A stretch of 40,982 bases of DNA, from contig CALLWO010000031.1 in assembly GCA_938016355.1 (NCBI GenBank), positions 1 through 40,982 of the forward strand, read 5' to 3'. Positions 1 through 9,907 of this stretch are shown piece by piece. A program made the translations under genes and the position numbers. The DNA comes from an uncultured Boseongicola sp. GTDB lineage: Bacteria; Pseudomonadota; Alphaproteobacteria; Rhodobacterales; Rhodobacteraceae. The first letter of the stretch is position 1. Each line of letters begins with the position of its first letter. Below the pieces are notes generated by a model. The model did not search any database. It was given only the letters and a program-made list of their open reading frames with translations, and was not told the origin of the DNA.

Positions 1-563
1 TCGGAGGTCACGCTTGTGGATGGATTGTCGGGGGCAACTATGGCCACGATGCCATCAAGCGCGATCACGTCAGAGGCGGTCCGACGGCCGGCTTCGCGCC
101 AACTGATGTGGAGGTCGCTTTCGCCCGGATCAGTGGACGCGCGCACTCTCAGCCGAGCAATGGTTCGTTCCGGCGTCACATCCGCGTCACTCAACACCCA
201 GAGGCTTTCCCGCTCTGCGAGGTAGGTGGTCTGCAACTCATAACCCTGACGTGCGGCAAAGGCCTGCATCAACGGCGCGACAAGATCGACGAGTAGCGCG
301 GCGGACCCTGAGATCATCGCCTCGGAGACCATGTCTTCGTCGGAGGGACATGCAGCCCCGGTGCAGGTCACATTGCCGCCGTCCAGCGTCACGGCACCAA
401 AAGAGGTTTCGATACGAAAAAAGTGGCCATCATAGGACAACAGCTTGCCTTCAACGCTGATGGAGCCGTCAAGCGTGCGAAGCTGAACGGTGTCTTGCGC
501 CCGTGCGACAAGCGGGGTCATCGCAAGCAAAGCGATGGCAAGACAGCGAATTAAGGTGAGCAT
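1..563 (-). CDS. Periplasmic substrate-binding-like protein, N-terminal part (cut by left window edge)
   Basis: The reading frame opens at an ATG (563-561) and stays open to the left edge, giving 187 residues of an incomplete protein. Residues 1-22 form a signal peptide (MLTLIRCLAIALLAMTP..., cleavage likely after ARA). Then comes a short domain with two cysteines (VTCTGAAC), followed by a segment resembling phosphate-type periplasmic binding proteins, including DVIALDGIVAIVAPDNP. In Rhodobacterales I recall a protein at this site that joins a phosphate-type binding domain to a C-terminal OmpA peptidoglycan-binding domain; the OmpA part would lie outside the window and is not seen. The gene lies 20 bases behind the previous minus-strand gene and is probably co-transcribed with it. 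There is no clear Shine-Dalgarno sequence, so translational coupling is likely. Confidence 0.7.
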   Translation of the reverse strand, partial: MLTLIRCLAIALLAMTPLVARAQDTVQLRTLDGSISVEGKLLSYDGHFFRIETSFGAVTLDGGNVTCTGAACPSDEDMVSEAMISGSAALLVDLVAPLMQAFAARQGYELQTTYLAERESLWVLSDADVTPERTIARLRVRASTDPGESDLHISWREAGRRTASDVIALDGIVAIVAPDNPSTSVTS

Positions 564-583
564 CGGGGGCACATCGCAGGCAG

Positions 584-1567
584 TTAGCGTCCGGCCAGTC
601 TCAGATCCTTGAAGAGATTCTTCAACACAACAATATCGCCCGCCGCACTGCAATCGGGCATGGCAAGCGAGACATCGCTGGTCATCAAGCTTCCGAGTGC
701 CGAGGTTTGCACGATTTTTGCAAGTGCCGTCGTTTCGCAGGTTTCTTCGGTGACCACCGCCTCGGCGGTGATTTGAACGACGCCCCGTGCGGGCGCATCC
801 TCACGCGGGAACGTATAAATCTCGACGGCGCCGCCGGTTTCCCCGCCAAGCCGAACAAGGTATCCACCCGCGCCCCGCGCTGCGCGGTCCGGGGATTTTG
901 GCGCCAACGCGCTTACATGGCCGCGCTCGCCGTATTTCGCGCCGTATTCGAGTGCGTGCAGCGAAAAAAACTGCGGGCCCTTCCAGATCAGCGCGGCGCG
1001 GTAAAGATCATTCACACCGGGCAGGCTTTTTTCAATCCGGGTCGTTGTCTGGTCTGCGAAACGGATGTCGACGATGGCGAGGTCATCCAGAACGGGCAGA
1101 TCGAGGCGAAGGGAACCGCTTTCATCAAGCGAAAGATCAACGCTGATTTCATGATGCTGTAACAAAACGCGGGTGTTGGGAAGACACGGCGCGGTGATGT
1201 CGATCCTGAGAAGCCCGGCGGGTCGTGGCGTCGCTATCGCACTGGTGCGGCACGGCGCGCCTTGGGGCTTTTGGGCGATGTCGTCTGGTGGCGTCAGCGG
1301 GCGCACCCACGCGGTGTGCGAGGCGGTCGAGGGCTGCATCCGCTCAAAACGGATGGGCGTAAGCGTTGCCGCTGGCGGCACTGGAAGCTCGGGCGGTTCT
1401 TCTATGCCGCGCAGAATCGGCCCCGCATCCGGTCCGTCAGTTGTCGTTGCAACAGGCGTGTTTCCCGCGAACCCGGACTGCATGAAATGCCCGCACGCAA
1501 ATGCGATCAGAAGCGTGCCGATAATCATCAGCACCCGACGCCAATTGAGCGACGCGAAAAAGCGCAT
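584..1567 (-). CDS. Conserved membrane-anchored periplasmic protein downstream of secA, function unknown
   Basis: This 327-residue protein has an N-terminal hydrophobic segment (about residues 12-30) with basic residues before it, then a proline-rich linker and a probable periplasmic body. Three cysteines lie in the body (GAPCR, TAPCLP, EETCE) and one near the end (MPDCSA), so disulfides are possible. The motif YGAKYGERGHVSAL near residue 210 stands out as conserved-looking. The start has a strong ribosome site (GGAGG six bases ahead of the ATG). I recall Rhodobacterales homologues being labelled 'translocase', probably only because secA is adjacent; I see no translocase feature. It lies between secA and the binding-protein gene on the same strand. 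The role is unknown. Confidence 0.75.
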   Translation of the reverse strand: MRFFASLNWRRVLMIIGTLLIAFACGHFMQSGFAGNTPVATTTDGPDAGPILRGIEEPPELPVPPAATLTPIRFERMQPSTASHTAWVRPLTPPDDIAQKPQGAPCRTSAIATPRPAGLLRIDITAPCLPNTRVLLQHHEISVDLSLDESGSLRLDLPVLDDLAIVDIRFADQTTTRIEKSLPGVNDLYRAALIWKGPQFFSLHALEYGAKYGERGHVSALAPKSPDRAARGAGGYLVRLGGETGGAVEIYTFPREDAPARGVVQITAEAVVTEETCETTALAKIVQTSALGSLMTSDVSLAMPDCSAAGDIVVLKNLFKDLRLAGR

Positions 1568-1660
1568 GCCTGCCTCCGTACTTGACGACCGTTCATTCGG
1601 CGTCCGGACCAGTCTTTTGTGCTGGCCGATGATTAAGGAGTGCTTACAGCAAGACGGTAA

Positions 1661-1690
1661 GGCCCGCGCGGTTCGAAACCGACGCGGGCC
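1661..1690 (-). terminator. Hairpin downstream of secA, possible weak terminator
   Basis: A long GC-rich inverted repeat (GGCCCGCG with inner CGGTT pairing AACCG, one bulged base, about 13 pairs, three-base loop) lies 38 bases beyond the secA stop codon. On the minus strand only TTACC follows it, so there is no proper U-run. It may act as an mRNA-stabilising or Rho-assisted site between secA and the next gene rather than as a full intrinsic terminator. Confidence 0.4.
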
Positions 1691-1728
1691 AAAATCTTCT
1701 TCGTTTTGAGTCGTTTACGTCACAGGCG

Positions 1729-4440
1729 TCAGATCGCGCCGTGGCAATGTTTGAACTTGCGCCCGGACCCGCAGGGGCACGCATCGTTTCGCCCCGGGTT
1801 GCCCCAGGTCGACGGATCGTCGGCAACAAAGCCTGCGTCTATCGCTTCTTGCGTTGGCTCGGGCAGTTTTGCGGCTTCGGGCTCGGCCTCGGTGGCTTGC
1901 CCTGTGGCCGCTTGTTGTTGCGCGAGCATTTGCTGCATCATCGCCTGCTGCTCTTCTTCCGTCATTGGACGGATTTGCGCGAGCTTTTGAGTGACCTCGC
2001 CGCGCAGGCTATCGAGCAGGCTTTCGAACAGCTGGAACGATTCTGTTTTATATTCGTTCACCGGGTCGCGCTGGGCGTAGGCCCGGAAACCGACCACCGA
2101 GCGCAAATGCTCCAGCGTGAGGATATGTTCGCGCCATTTGGTGTCCATCGTCTGCAGCAAGAGCTGTTTTTCGATCGAGCGCATGTTCTCAATGCCGAAC
2201 TTTTCGGACTTGTCGGCCATGTATTCGTCGGACGCATCGTAAAGGCGTTCGCGGATCACTTCGTCGTCGACGCCTTCTTCGTCACCCCATTCGACAACGG
2301 GCACGTCAAGGCCAAGCGTTTCTGCAACCTGCTCTTTCAGCCCGGCGGTATCCCATTGGTCTGCGTACGATTTTGGCGGAATGAAGGTATCAACCATGTC
2401 GTCGATCACTTCGTGACGCATGTCTTGAATGATCTCTTCGACGTCGTCGGATTCCATGATTTCAAGACGCTGACCAAAGATGACTTTCCGCTGGTCGTTC
2501 AGAACATCGTCCAGCTTCAGAAGCTGTTTACGGATGTCAAAGTTACGACCTTCGACCTTGGCTTGTGCACGTTCGAGCGACTTGTTCACCCAAGGATGCT
2601 TGATGGCCTCGCCTTCTTGCATGCCAAGGGTGCTGAGAACTTTGTCGAGACGCTCGGATCCGAAAATGCGCATCAGATCGTCTTCGAGGCTGAGGAAAAA
2701 CGAGGAGCGACCCGGGTCACCCTGACGGCCAGAACGACCGCGAAGCTGGTTGTCGATCCGACGGCTTTCGTGACGTTCGGTGGCCAGTACGTAAAGCCCG
2801 CCAGCGTCCAGCACGACCTTTTTCGCGTCTGCGACTTCGCTTTCGATCTGGGCGCGAACCGTTTCGGGGTCGGCTTCGGGATCGTCTGCCAGCGCTTGAA
2901 GAACGCGCATTTCAACGTTGCCGCCAAGCTGAATGTCAGTGCCGCGCCCGGCCATGTTCGTGGCGATCGTCACTGCGCCAGGCTTGCCAGCGTCGGCGAC
3001 AATCTGCGCTTCTTGCTCGTGATGACGCGCGTTCAGAACTTTGTGCGGGACGCCTTCTGTTGTGAGCAACTGGGCGAGAAACTCCGAACGTTCGATGGAC
3101 GTGGTGCCAACAAGAACGGGTTGCTGCTTGGCGTTGGCTTCTTTGATCGCCTTGACGACACCATTAAACTTCTCTTCGGCAGTGCGGTAAATCTGGTCGT
3201 CTTCGTCTTCTCGCGCGACAGGGACGTTTGTCGGAATTTCGACGACGCCGAGACCATAGATTTCCTGAAATTCGTCAGCTTCGGTCGACGCCGTGCCGGT
3301 CATGCCGCCAAGTTTGTCGTAGAGCCGGAAATAGTTTTGGAATGTCACGCTTGCCAGTGTCACGTTCTCGGGCTGAATGGCCGCGCCTTCTTTGGCTTCG
3401 ATAGCTTGGTGCAGACCGTCGGACAAACGGCGACCCGCCATCATACGGCCCGTAAACTCATCAATCAGGACGACTTCGTTGTCGCGAACGATGTAATCTT
3501 TGTCTCGCGTGAAAAGCTTGTGCGCGCGCAGGCCCTGATTGACGTGATGCACGATTGTCGTGGATTCGGGATCATAAAGCGACTGCCCTTCGGGGAGCAG
3601 ACCGGTTTCGAGCAGATGCTCTTCAAGAAACTCGTTGCCTTCATCCGTGTAGGTTACGTTCTTTGTCTTTTCATCGAGCGTATAATGCTCGTCTTGCAAC
3701 AGCGGAATGATCTTGTCGATTGCTGTATAAAGCTCGGAGCGATCCTGCGCCGGACCCGAGATGATAAGCGGTGTTCGCGCCTCGTCGATAAGGATCGAGT
3801 CGACCTCGTCCACGATTGCAAAGAAATGGCCGCGCTGGCTCATGTCCAGAAGCGTGGATTTCATATTGTCGCGCAGATAGTCGAAGCCAAGTTCGTTGTT
3901 CGTCGCGTAGGTGATGTCGGCGGCGTATGCGCCCTTCTTCTCTTCATCGGGCTGCTGTGGATAGACAACACCGGTTGAAAGGCCCAGCGCGGCGTAGACT
4001 TTGCCCATCCAGTCGGAGTCACGTTTGGCGAGATAGTCGTTCACGGTAACGATGTGGACGCCGTTGCCGGTGAGCGCGTTCAGGTACGCCGGAAAAGTCG
4101 CGACAAGCGTTTTACCTTCGCCGGTCTTCATCTCGGCGATGTTGCCCTGGTGAAGCATCATGCCGCCGATCAATTGCACATCAAAGGCCCGAAGACCGAG
4201 CGCGCGTTTGGCGGCTTCGCGACAATTGGCGAACGCTTCGGGCAGGATGTCATCCAGCGCTTCGCCATCGGCAACACGCTTTTTGTATTCCTCAGTTTTG
4301 GCGATCAGGCCATCGTCGCTGAGCGCTTCGAACTCAGGTTCCAACGCATTGATCTTGTCGACAACACTTTGCGATGCCTTCACCTTGCGGTCGTTGACCG
4401 TCCCAAAGACTTTCTTCGCAATTTTTCCGAATCCAAGCAT
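1729..4440 (-). CDS. secA: Preprotein translocase ATPase SecA
   Basis: SecA is the motor ATPase that pushes unfolded preproteins through SecYEG at the inner membrane. With the ATG at 4440 the protein is 903 residues, normal for the family. It begins [13 protein letters not shown]. Walker A (MKTGEGKT, about 104-111), the Walker B/DEAD-like [23 protein letters not shown], the helicase motif [11 protein letters not shown] and [10 protein letters not shown] are all present. The C-terminal tail carries the SecB- and lipid-binding zinc motif [13 protein letters not shown]. An in-frame GTG six bases upstream (4446) is possible, but the ATG has AAGG at good spacing and matches the usual family N-terminus. 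It is transcribed divergently from the parvulin gene, with a good promoter in the shared gap. Confidence 0.98.
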   Translation of the reverse strand: MLGFGKIAKKVFGTVNDRKVKASQSVVDKINALEPEFEALSDDGLIAKTEEYKKRVADGEALDDILPEAFANCREAAKRALGLRAFDVQLIGGMMLHQGNIAEMKTGEGKTLVATFPAYLNALTGNGVHIVTVNDYLAKRDSDWMGKVYAALGLSTGVVYPQQPDEEKKGAYAADITYATNNELGFDYLRDNMKSTLLDMSQRGHFFAIVDEVDSILIDEARTPLIISGPAQDRSELYTAIDKIIPLLQDEHYTLDEKTKNVTYTDEGNEFLEEHLLETGLLPEGQSLYDPESTTIVHHVNQGLRAHKLFTRDKDYIVRDNEVVLIDEFTGRMMAGRRLSDGLHQAIEAKEGAAIQPENVTLASVTFQNYFRLYDKLGGMTGTASTEADEFQEIYGLGVVEIPTNVPVAREDEDDQIYRTAEEKFNGVVKAIKEANAKQQPVLVGTTSIERSEFLAQLLTTEGVPHKVLNARHHEQEAQIVADAGKPGAVTIATNMAGRGTDIQLGGNVEMRVLQALADDPEADPETVRAQIESEVADAKKVVLDAGGLYVLATERHESRRIDNQLRGRSGRQGDPGRSSFFLSLEDDLMRIFGSERLDKVLSTLGMQEGEAIKHPWVNKSLERAQAKVEGRNFDIRKQLLKLDDVLNDQRKVIFGQRLEIMESDDVEEIIQDMRHEVIDDMVDTFIPPKSYADQWDTAGLKEQVAETLGLDVPVVEWGDEEGVDDEVIRERLYDASDEYMADKSEKFGIENMRSIEKQLLLQTMDTKWREHILTLEHLRSVVGFRAYAQRDPVNEYKTESFQLFESLLDSLRGEVTQKLAQIRPMTEEEQQAMMQQMLAQQQAATGQATEAEPEAAKLPEPTQEAIDAGFVADDPSTWGNPGRNDACPCGSGRKFKHCHGAI

Positions 4441-4554
4441 ATACACCTTGCCTCAAGCGCGTGACTGACGAGTTTGTGTGAGGAGATACGCTTGCCCGTG
4501 CCTCTGGCCCGCCATAGAAGAGCAAAACGATATCCGCCTCACCCGCATTCAGGC

Positions 4555-4583
4555 GATGTAAGGGGCCGGTTTCACAGTGTCAA
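4555..4583 (-). promoter_or_regulatory. Predicted sigma-70-type promoter for secA
   Basis: On the minus strand TTGACA (4583-4578) is followed by exactly 17 bases and TACATC (4560-4555). Transcription would start near 4548, giving a leader of roughly 108 bases before the secA ATG. The hexamers match the usual alphaproteobacterial housekeeping pattern. No equally good promoter was found for the plus-strand parvulin gene. Confidence 0.55.
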
Positions 4584-4620
4584 CGTCGCCACCTCACGCG
4601 GCACCATGAGAGGATTGATT

Positions 4621-5469
4621 ATGCTAACAAATCGCACGATTTCTGCGGCGGTTGTTGCCCTTTTGGCGCTGTCTGCGCCGCTTCGGGCGGAAAACCACGT
4701 AAATGCGGACACTATTGTAGCAACTGTGAACGGCACCGAAATCACGCTCGCACACATGATTGTGCTGAAGCAGCGGCTGCCACAGCAGTACCAAACGCTG
4801 CCGCCGGACGTGTTGTTCAATGGCATTCTTGACCAATTGGTGCAGCAAACTGTGCTGGGTCAGGTAGATGAAGCGCTGACGGTCGGTTCGATTGCCACGA
4901 TTGAGAATGAAGAACGTGCGTTGCGGGCAGCCGAGGTGATCTCGGATATTGCGGACGGGGCTGTCTCTGAAGCGGCGCTTCAGTCGGCCTATGACGCGGC
5001 ATTTGGCGGCGTTGAGCCAGAGGCGGAATACAACGCCAGCCATATTCTTGTCGAAACCGAAGAAGAGGCATTGGCGTTGGTTACAGAATTGGAAGCCGGC
5101 GCGGATTTCGCGACCTTGGCTCAAGAAAAATCCACTGGTCCGTCAGGCCCCAATGGCGGTCAGCTGGGTTGGTTTGGAAAGGGGTCTATGGTTCCGCCGT
5201 TTGAGGAAGCCGTCGTCGCAATGGAGCCGGAAACGGTTTCGGCACCTGTTCAAACGCAATTCGGCTGGCATGTCATTCGCCTCAACGAGACCCGCATGAA
5301 AGACGCGCCAACATTGGAAGATGTGCGCGCTGATCTGGTGGGCGAAGTTGAACGCGAAGCGATAGAAGCGCGTGTCGCCGAACTATCTGCGGAAGCGGAC
5401 ATCACCCGCAAAACGATCGAAGAGATCGACCCTGCGCTTTTGGATGATCTGACACTTTTGGAAAAATAG
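4621..5469 (+). CDS. Periplasmic parvulin-type peptidyl-prolyl isomerase (PpiC/SurA-like)
   Basis: The 282-residue protein has a signal peptide (MLTNRTISAAVVALLALSAPLRA) and an N-terminal helical chaperone-like region with TIVATVNGTEIT, as in the SurA/PrsA family. A single parvulin domain spans about residues 137-228, with ASHILV at its start, GPNGGQLGWFGKGSMVPPFEEA in the middle and FGWHVIRL at its end. It should catalyse prolyl cis-trans isomerisation and assist folding of exported proteins. The ATG at 4621 was chosen because GAGAGGA lies just ahead and the signal peptide begins there; longer frames upstream add non-conserved residues. Being divergent from secA fits an export/folding theme. 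argJ follows after three bases. Confidence 0.92.
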   Translation: MLTNRTISAAVVALLALSAPLRAENHVNADTIVATVNGTEITLAHMIVLKQRLPQQYQTLPPDVLFNGILDQLVQQTVLGQVDEALTVGSIATIENEERALRAAEVISDIADGAVSEAALQSAYDAAFGGVEPEAEYNASHILVETEEEALALVTELEAGADFATLAQEKSTGPSGPNGGQLGWFGKGSMVPPFEEAVVAMEPETVSAPVQTQFGWHVIRLNETRMKDAPTLEDVRADLVGEVEREAIEARVAELSAEADITRKTIEEIDPALLDDLTLLEK

Positions 5470-5472
5470 ACC

Positions 5473-6699
5473 ATGGCTGATCTACCGGTTTCGCCGCTTG
5501 CGCCAAAAGGCGGTTTCCCCGAATTGCCCGCGATTTCGGGCGTTCGATTCTCGGCGATTGAAGCGGGCGTCAAATACGCGGGTCGCACGGATGTGATGTT
5601 GGCTGAACTTGCGGCGGGCACGACCGTGGCTGGTACATTTACCAAATCAAAGACACGCGCGGCCCCTGTTCTGGACTGTCAGGCGAAACTTGGCGGCTCA
5701 AGCGAAGGCCCGGCGGCATTTTTGGTCAATTCGGGCAATGCAAACGCGTTTACCGGGATTGCCGGTGTGGAGGCGGTTCAGGCTGTCACGGGTGCAATTT
5801 CAGATGCTCTTGCCATTGACGAGGCCCGGATTTTCACAGCCTCGACCGGGGTGATTGGTGAACCGCTTCCTGCCGAGCGGATTACGGGCGTTGTGGCTGG
5901 CCTGAAGGACGGTTTGGCGAGCGACCGGATCGAAGACGCGGCGCGCGCAATCATGACAACCGACACGTTTCCTAAAGGTTCGGGGCGCGTGGTAGAGATT
6001 GATGGTGCGCCAGTGAAGATCACGGGCTTTGCCAAAGGGTCAGGCATGATCGCCCCCGATATGGCGACGATGCTGGTTTATATATTCACCGATGCGAAGA
6101 TCGCGTTTGACGACTTGCAGCCGCTGGTCTCGGGGCTTTGTAAGGGCACGTTCAACTGCATCACGGTCGACAGCGATACGTCCACCTCTGACACGCTTTT
6201 AGTGGCTGCTACCGGCGCCTCTGGCGTGGAAGTGGCGGGCAAAGCCAGGTTCGCTGCCGCGCTGTTTGAGGTGATGGACGATCTGGCCAAACAAGTCGTG
6301 CGCGACGGGGAAGGCGCGACGAAGTTCGTCACCATTTCTGTCACTGGCGCGGCTGATAACGAGGACGCGCATCGCACGGCGATGTCGGTGGCAAACTCGC
6401 CGCTTGTCAAAACCGCGATAGCCGGTGAGGACGCCAACTGGGGACGTGTGGTTATGGCCGTCGGAAAATCCGGGGCTGAAGCTGACCGGGATCGATTGTC
6501 GATCCGTTTTGGCGACGTCCAAGTGGCGCTGAACGGTCAGGTTGCCGACGGGTATGACGAAGCGGCCGCGACGGCACATATGAAGGGCGATGAAGTGAGC
6601 GTTGGGGTTGACCTTGGCATCGGCGATGGGTCGGCCACGGTTTATACCTGCGATCTTACGGCGCAATATATCGCGATTAACGCGGATTACCGGTCGTGA
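5473..6699 (+). CDS. argJ: Glutamate N-acetyltransferase / amino-acid N-acetyltransferase ArgJ
   Basis: ArgJ transfers acetyl from N-acetylornithine to glutamate, recycling the acetyl group in arginine synthesis; some forms also use acetyl-CoA. The 408-residue protein is full length. It is made as a proenzyme that cuts itself: the conserved cleavage site GMIAPDMATML is present, with the nucleophile Thr at residue 199. NSGNANAFTG (86-95), TASTGVIG and GEDANWGR are further family motifs. It follows the parvulin gene by three bases and overlaps mutT by four, so the three are probably co-transcribed. argG, also of arginine synthesis, lies 28 kb away in the window. Bifunctional or monofunctional activity cannot be told from sequence alone. 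Confidence 0.97.
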   Translation: MADLPVSPLAPKGGFPELPAISGVRFSAIEAGVKYAGRTDVMLAELAAGTTVAGTFTKSKTRAAPVLDCQAKLGGSSEGPAAFLVNSGNANAFTGIAGVEAVQAVTGAISDALAIDEARIFTASTGVIGEPLPAERITGVVAGLKDGLASDRIEDAARAIMTTDTFPKGSGRVVEIDGAPVKITGFAKGSGMIAPDMATMLVYIFTDAKIAFDDLQPLVSGLCKGTFNCITVDSDTSTSDTLLVAATGASGVEVAGKARFAAALFEVMDDLAKQVVRDGEGATKFVTISVTGAADNEDAHRTAMSVANSPLVKTAIAGEDANWGRVVMAVGKSGAEADRDRLSIRFGDVQVALNGQVADGYDEAAATAHMKGDEVSVGVDLGIGDGSATVYTCDLTAQYIAINADYRS

Positions 6700-7094
6700 A
6701 AACGCTTTTGGTTTCGGCTGTCGCTTTGATCGATCGCGACAGCCGCATCTTGATCGCCCAGCGCCCGGCGGGAAAATCCATGGAAGGCCTGTGGGAGTTC
6801 CCCGGCGGAAAAGTCGAGCCGGACGAAACCCCCGAAGCTGCTTTGATTCGCGAATTGCAAGAAGAGCTTGGGATTGACACATGGCAAAGTTGCCTTGCCC
6901 CGCTGACATTTGCCAGTCACAGCTATCCTGACTTTCACCTGTTGATGCCGCTTTTTGCCTGCCGAAAATGGAACGGCACGCCGATGTCGCGCGAGGGGCA
7001 GGCGCTGAAATGGGTGCGGGCAAACGAGTTGCGGGATTATCCCATGCCGCCCGCAGACATCCCGCTGATTCCGATTCTCCGCGATTGGCTTTGA
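6696..7094 (+). CDS. mutT: MutT-type nudix hydrolase (8-oxo-dGTP diphosphatase)
   Basis: This 132-residue protein has a complete nudix box at residues 38-60 (G-x5-E-x7-RELQEELGI). LIAQRPAGKSMEGLWEFPGGK before the box is the typical MutT approach to the active site. MutT hydrolyses 8-oxo-dGTP and so prevents A:T to C:G mutations. The start is a GTG whose last two bases lie in the argJ stop codon (GTGA), a classic translational coupling. Ending DWL is usual for the family. Specificity for 8-oxo-dGTP is inferred from family resemblance. Confidence 0.93.
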   Translation: MKTLLVSAVALIDRDSRILIAQRPAGKSMEGLWEFPGGKVEPDETPEAALIRELQEELGIDTWQSCLAPLTFASHSYPDFHLLMPLFACRKWNGTPMSREGQALKWVRANELRDYPMPPADIPLIPILRDWL

Positions 7095-7202
7095 AAAGAG
7101 AGCGGTAATCCGCTCACGCTTAAGTTGCAGATCTGTAACGGCTGTTTTTCGCCTACGATCCATTGTACGACTGAGCGGGCTAGGATCTGGGGGTCTGGCG
7201 GG

Positions 7203-7325
7203 ATGATTAGAACAATTTTGCTCAGCAGCCGAATTTCGGTTCAAGGATATTTTGTGCAGACGCTCGCAGACGGGCGCGTTGCCGTCCGCGTGGGCACTCG
7301 TTTGTTTTACGGCATGCCTGTATAG
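7203..7325 (+). CDS. Possible 40-residue small protein
   Basis: A short frame runs from ATG 7203 to the stop at 7323-7325. It encodes MIRTILLSSRISVQGYFVQ and then a segment rich in alternating valine and arginine (DGRVAVRVGTRLFYGMPV), suggesting a small beta-rich fold. A G-rich stretch (GGGTCTGGCGGG) precedes the ATG and could serve as ribosome site. The second half shows the G/C-rich third positions of the neighbouring genes. I have an uncertain memory of similar roughly 40-residue proteins beside infB in Rhodobacterales. An in-frame TTG at 7125 would extend it to 66 residues, but that part looks non-coding. It could be chance. Confidence 0.4.
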   Translation: MIRTILLSSRISVQGYFVQTLADGRVAVRVGTRLFYGMPV

Positions 7326-7359
7326 GAAGCGAAACGAAATAACTTCTTGGATTAAAACG

Positions 7360-7389
7360 AAAAAACGCGCCCCGTGGGGCGCGCTTCTT
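7360..7389. terminator. Bidirectional intrinsic terminator between mutT and infB
   Basis: CGCGCCCC (7366-7373) pairs with GGGGCGCG (7376-7383). A run of six A on the left gives six U after the hairpin in the minus-strand transcript, and CTTCTTTTT on the right serves plus-strand transcripts. It ends the rimP-nusA-infB operon just beyond the infB stop codon (7407) and can also stop transcription arriving from mutT. The rest of the 7095-7406 gap holds only the possible small ORF described separately. Confidence 0.85.
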
Positions 7390-7406
7390 TTTGTTTTCTG
7401 AGCCGC

Positions 7407-9902
7407 TTAGCTGAGCGAGCGCTCAACCTCTTCCCGCTCGAAGATTTCGATCACGTCGTTGGGGCGGATGTCGTCGTAGTTTTCGAACGCCATGCCACAT
7501 TCCTGACCGGACTGAACTTCGGGCACTTCGTCTTTGAAGCGCTTGAGAGTTTTCAGCGTCCCTTCGTGAATGACAACGTCATCGCGCAGCAAGCGAACAC
7601 CCGCAGAGCGTCGCGCGACACCTTCGGTCACAAGACAACCAGCGACCTTGCCGACACCCGAAACCTTGAAGACCTCTTTGATCTGCGCATAGCCGATGAA
7701 GTTCTCACGAACCTCGGCAGACAGGAGGCCAGAGGCTGCGGCTTTCACGTCGTCCACCAGGTCGTAGATCACGCTGTAGTAGCGGATTTCGACGCCTTTC
7801 TGGTTGGCCGAATTCCGGGCGGACGCATTCGCACGCACGTTGAAGCCAAAGACGGGTGCGCCCGACGCTTCGGCAAGGCCGATGTCGGATTCCGTGATCG
7901 CGCCGACGCCGGAGTGAAGCACACGCACGCGCACTTCGTCGTTGCCGATCTTTTCCATCGCCTGAACGATCGCTTCGGCAGAGCCTTGGACGTCTGCTTT
8001 CACGAGGATCGGTAGCTCGCTGACGTTCTCGTCCGCCTTGGCGTTTGCCATCAATTGCTCAAGCGTCGTCGCCGCACCAGCTGCCGCACGTTTGTCTTTG
8101 GCTGCTTTCTCGCGATATTCAGCGATTTCGCGCGCCTGCGCCTCGGTTTCGACAACGTTCAGAACGTCGCCTGCTTCCGGTGTGCCATTCAAACCAAGAA
8201 CTTCGACCGGGACCGACGGTCCGGCTTCTTTCACGCGCTCGCCGTGATCGTTTTCCATCGCCCGAACACGGCCCCATTGTTCGCCCACGACGAAAATATC
8301 GCCTTGGCGTAGGGTGCCGGTCTGAACAAGAACGGTCGCAACAGGTCCGCGACCCACATCAAGCTGTGCTTCGATCACCGCGCCGGTCGCCGCACGATCC
8401 GGGTTGGCGTGAAGTTCCAGGATTTCCGACTGAAGCGAGATCGCTTCGAGAAGTTCGTCGAGGCCCGTGCCTTTGATCGCCGAGACTTCGACGTCCTGCA
8501 CTTCGCCTGACATTTTCTCGACGACCACTTCGTGTTGAAGCAGGTCGGTGCGAACTTTGTCAGGGTTGGCTTCCGGTCGGTCGATCTTGTTGATTGCAAC
8601 GATCATCGGCACATTGGCCGCTTTCGCGTGGTTAATCGCTTCGATCGTTTGCGGCATGACAGCGTCATCCGCCGCAACAACAAGCACAACGATATCGGTC
8701 ACTTGCGCACCACGGGCCCGCATGGATGTAAAGGCCGCGTGGCCCGGCGTATCAAGGAACGTCAGTTTCGTGCCGCCCTGATCCACCTGATACGCACCGA
8801 TATGCTGCGTGATGCCGCCCGCTTCGCCGGACACAACCTTTGCGTTCCGGATCGCATCCAGAAGCGAGGTTTTCCCGTGATCGACGTGGCCCATGACAGT
8901 AATGACCGGAGGCCGTGGCTTCAGGTCCTTCTCATCATCTACGACCTTCTGGATCACATCTTCGACGTCAGCATCCGAAACGCGCTGCACTTTGTGGCCA
9001 AACTCTTCGATAATGAGTTCGGCAGTGTCGGCGTCAATCGACTGGTTCTGCGTCGCCATGATGCCGCTTGTCATAAGCGACTTCACAACGTCAGCCACAC
9101 GTTCTGACATGCGGTTTGCAAGCTCACCAACCGTGATGGCTTCTGGAAGCTGCACCGTGCGCGTCACCTTTTCGCGCTCGACATTCCCGCCCATGGCCTT
9201 TTGCCGCGCGCGTTCCTGCTTCCGCTTCATCGCGGCCAGGGATTTCTGACGGCCACCTTCGCCACCAGACAATGCCTGATTGAGCGTCAGTTTGCCGGCA
9301 CGTCGGCCACCGTCATCACGCGTTGGTTTCGCTTTGCGATTGTCGCGATCGTCGCGATCACGGCGCACGGGTGTCGAAGGCTTGGGTGCACCACCGCGCG
9401 GCGCGGCTGCAACCGGACCCGGTTCCGCCGGAGCGGGCGCAGGTTCTGCTGCGCGTGCTTTTGCCTCTTCGGCTTCGCGCTCACGACGTGCTTCGTCCTC
9501 GGCTTTTGCCTTGGCTTTCTCTTCGCGCTCGCGTTCTTCGCGTTCTTTCGCCTCGGCCTCGGCGCGACGACGATCTCGGTCTTCGGCGCGTGCCTTTTCG
9601 TCTGCCGCGCGCTTCTCGGCCTCTTCAGCCTCGCGTGCATTGGCAGCCGCCAGCGCCTTCATCCGGCGATCCAGTTCGGCGTCCGAAATGCCAGCAGGAC
9701 GGTTCTTCGGATCCGTTGCCGGAGAAGATTGCCCTGCCGTTTTCGCAGAGGGCTTCGCTGCCCCCGGCTTAGGGACAACGACGCGTTTGCGTTTGGTTTC
9801 AACCACGACACTCTTCGTCCGGCCGTGGCTAAAGCTTTGCTTTACCTGACCGGGCCGACTGCCACGCAGTCCAAGAGTCTTTTTGCCGTCACTATCGCTC
9901 AT
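7407..9902 (-). CDS. infB: Translation initiation factor IF-2
   Basis: IF-2 is the GTPase that brings initiator tRNA to the 30S subunit and promotes subunit joining. The 831-residue protein has an N-terminal segment of conserved alphaproteobacterial type, then a highly charged Glu/Lys/Arg/Ala-rich helix region (about 75-150) and an Arg/Asp-rich linker. The G domain carries GHVDHGKTS (338-346), DTPGH (384-388) and NKID (438-441). The C-terminal half carries beta-barrel domains and ends [13 protein letters not shown]. It is the last gene of the operon, five bases after the ylxR-like gene, followed by a strong terminator. The long frame on the opposite strand reflects the biased composition of the charged linker. 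Confidence 0.98.
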   Translation of the reverse strand: MSDSDGKKTLGLRGSRPGQVKQSFSHGRTKSVVVETKRKRVVVPKPGAAKPSAKTAGQSSPATDPKNRPAGISDAELDRRMKALAAANAREAEEAEKRAADEKARAEDRDRRRAEAEAKEREEREREEKAKAKAEDEARREREAEEAKARAAEPAPAPAEPGPVAAAPRGGAPKPSTPVRRDRDDRDNRKAKPTRDDGGRRAGKLTLNQALSGGEGGRQKSLAAMKRKQERARQKAMGGNVEREKVTRTVQLPEAITVGELANRMSERVADVVKSLMTSGIMATQNQSIDADTAELIIEEFGHKVQRVSDADVEDVIQKVVDDEKDLKPRPPVITVMGHVDHGKTSLLDAIRNAKVVSGEAGGITQHIGAYQVDQGGTKLTFLDTPGHAAFTSMRARGAQVTDIVVLVVAADDAVMPQTIEAINHAKAANVPMIVAINKIDRPEANPDKVRTDLLQHEVVVEKMSGEVQDVEVSAIKGTGLDELLEAISLQSEILELHANPDRAATGAVIEAQLDVGRGPVATVLVQTGTLRQGDIFVVGEQWGRVRAMENDHGERVKEAGPSVPVEVLGLNGTPEAGDVLNVVETEAQAREIAEYREKAAKDKRAAAGAATTLEQLMANAKADENVSELPILVKADVQGSAEAIVQAMEKIGNDEVRVRVLHSGVGAITESDIGLAEASGAPVFGFNVRANASARNSANQKGVEIRYYSVIYDLVDDVKAAASGLLSAEVRENFIGYAQIKEVFKVSGVGKVAGCLVTEGVARRSAGVRLLRDDVVIHEGTLKTLKRFKDEVPEVQSGQECGMAFENYDDIRPNDVIEIFEREEVERSLS

Positions 9903-9907
9903 ATGGT

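Noticed and set aside
1741-3978. A long open frame (745 codons) on the plus strand opposite secA
   Set aside because: It is a mirror of secA codon bias; its translation has no recognisable domain, and secA on the other strand is complete and conserved.
4474-4620. N-terminal extension of the parvulin to an upstream start
   Set aside because: The added residues are Arg/Pro-rich and not signal-like; the ATG at 4621 has a ribosome site and opens a proper signal peptide.
7125-7202. Extension of the small ORF to a TTG start at 7125
   Set aside because: The extra residues include cysteines and charged bases with no codon bias like the neighbours, there is no ribosome site, and the ATG at 7203 is a better start.
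9460-9640. Repetitive-looking tract in infB suggesting a repeat array
   Set aside because: It encodes the Glu/Lys/Arg/Ala helix of IF-2; the repetition comes from codon composition and there is no fixed repeat unit.
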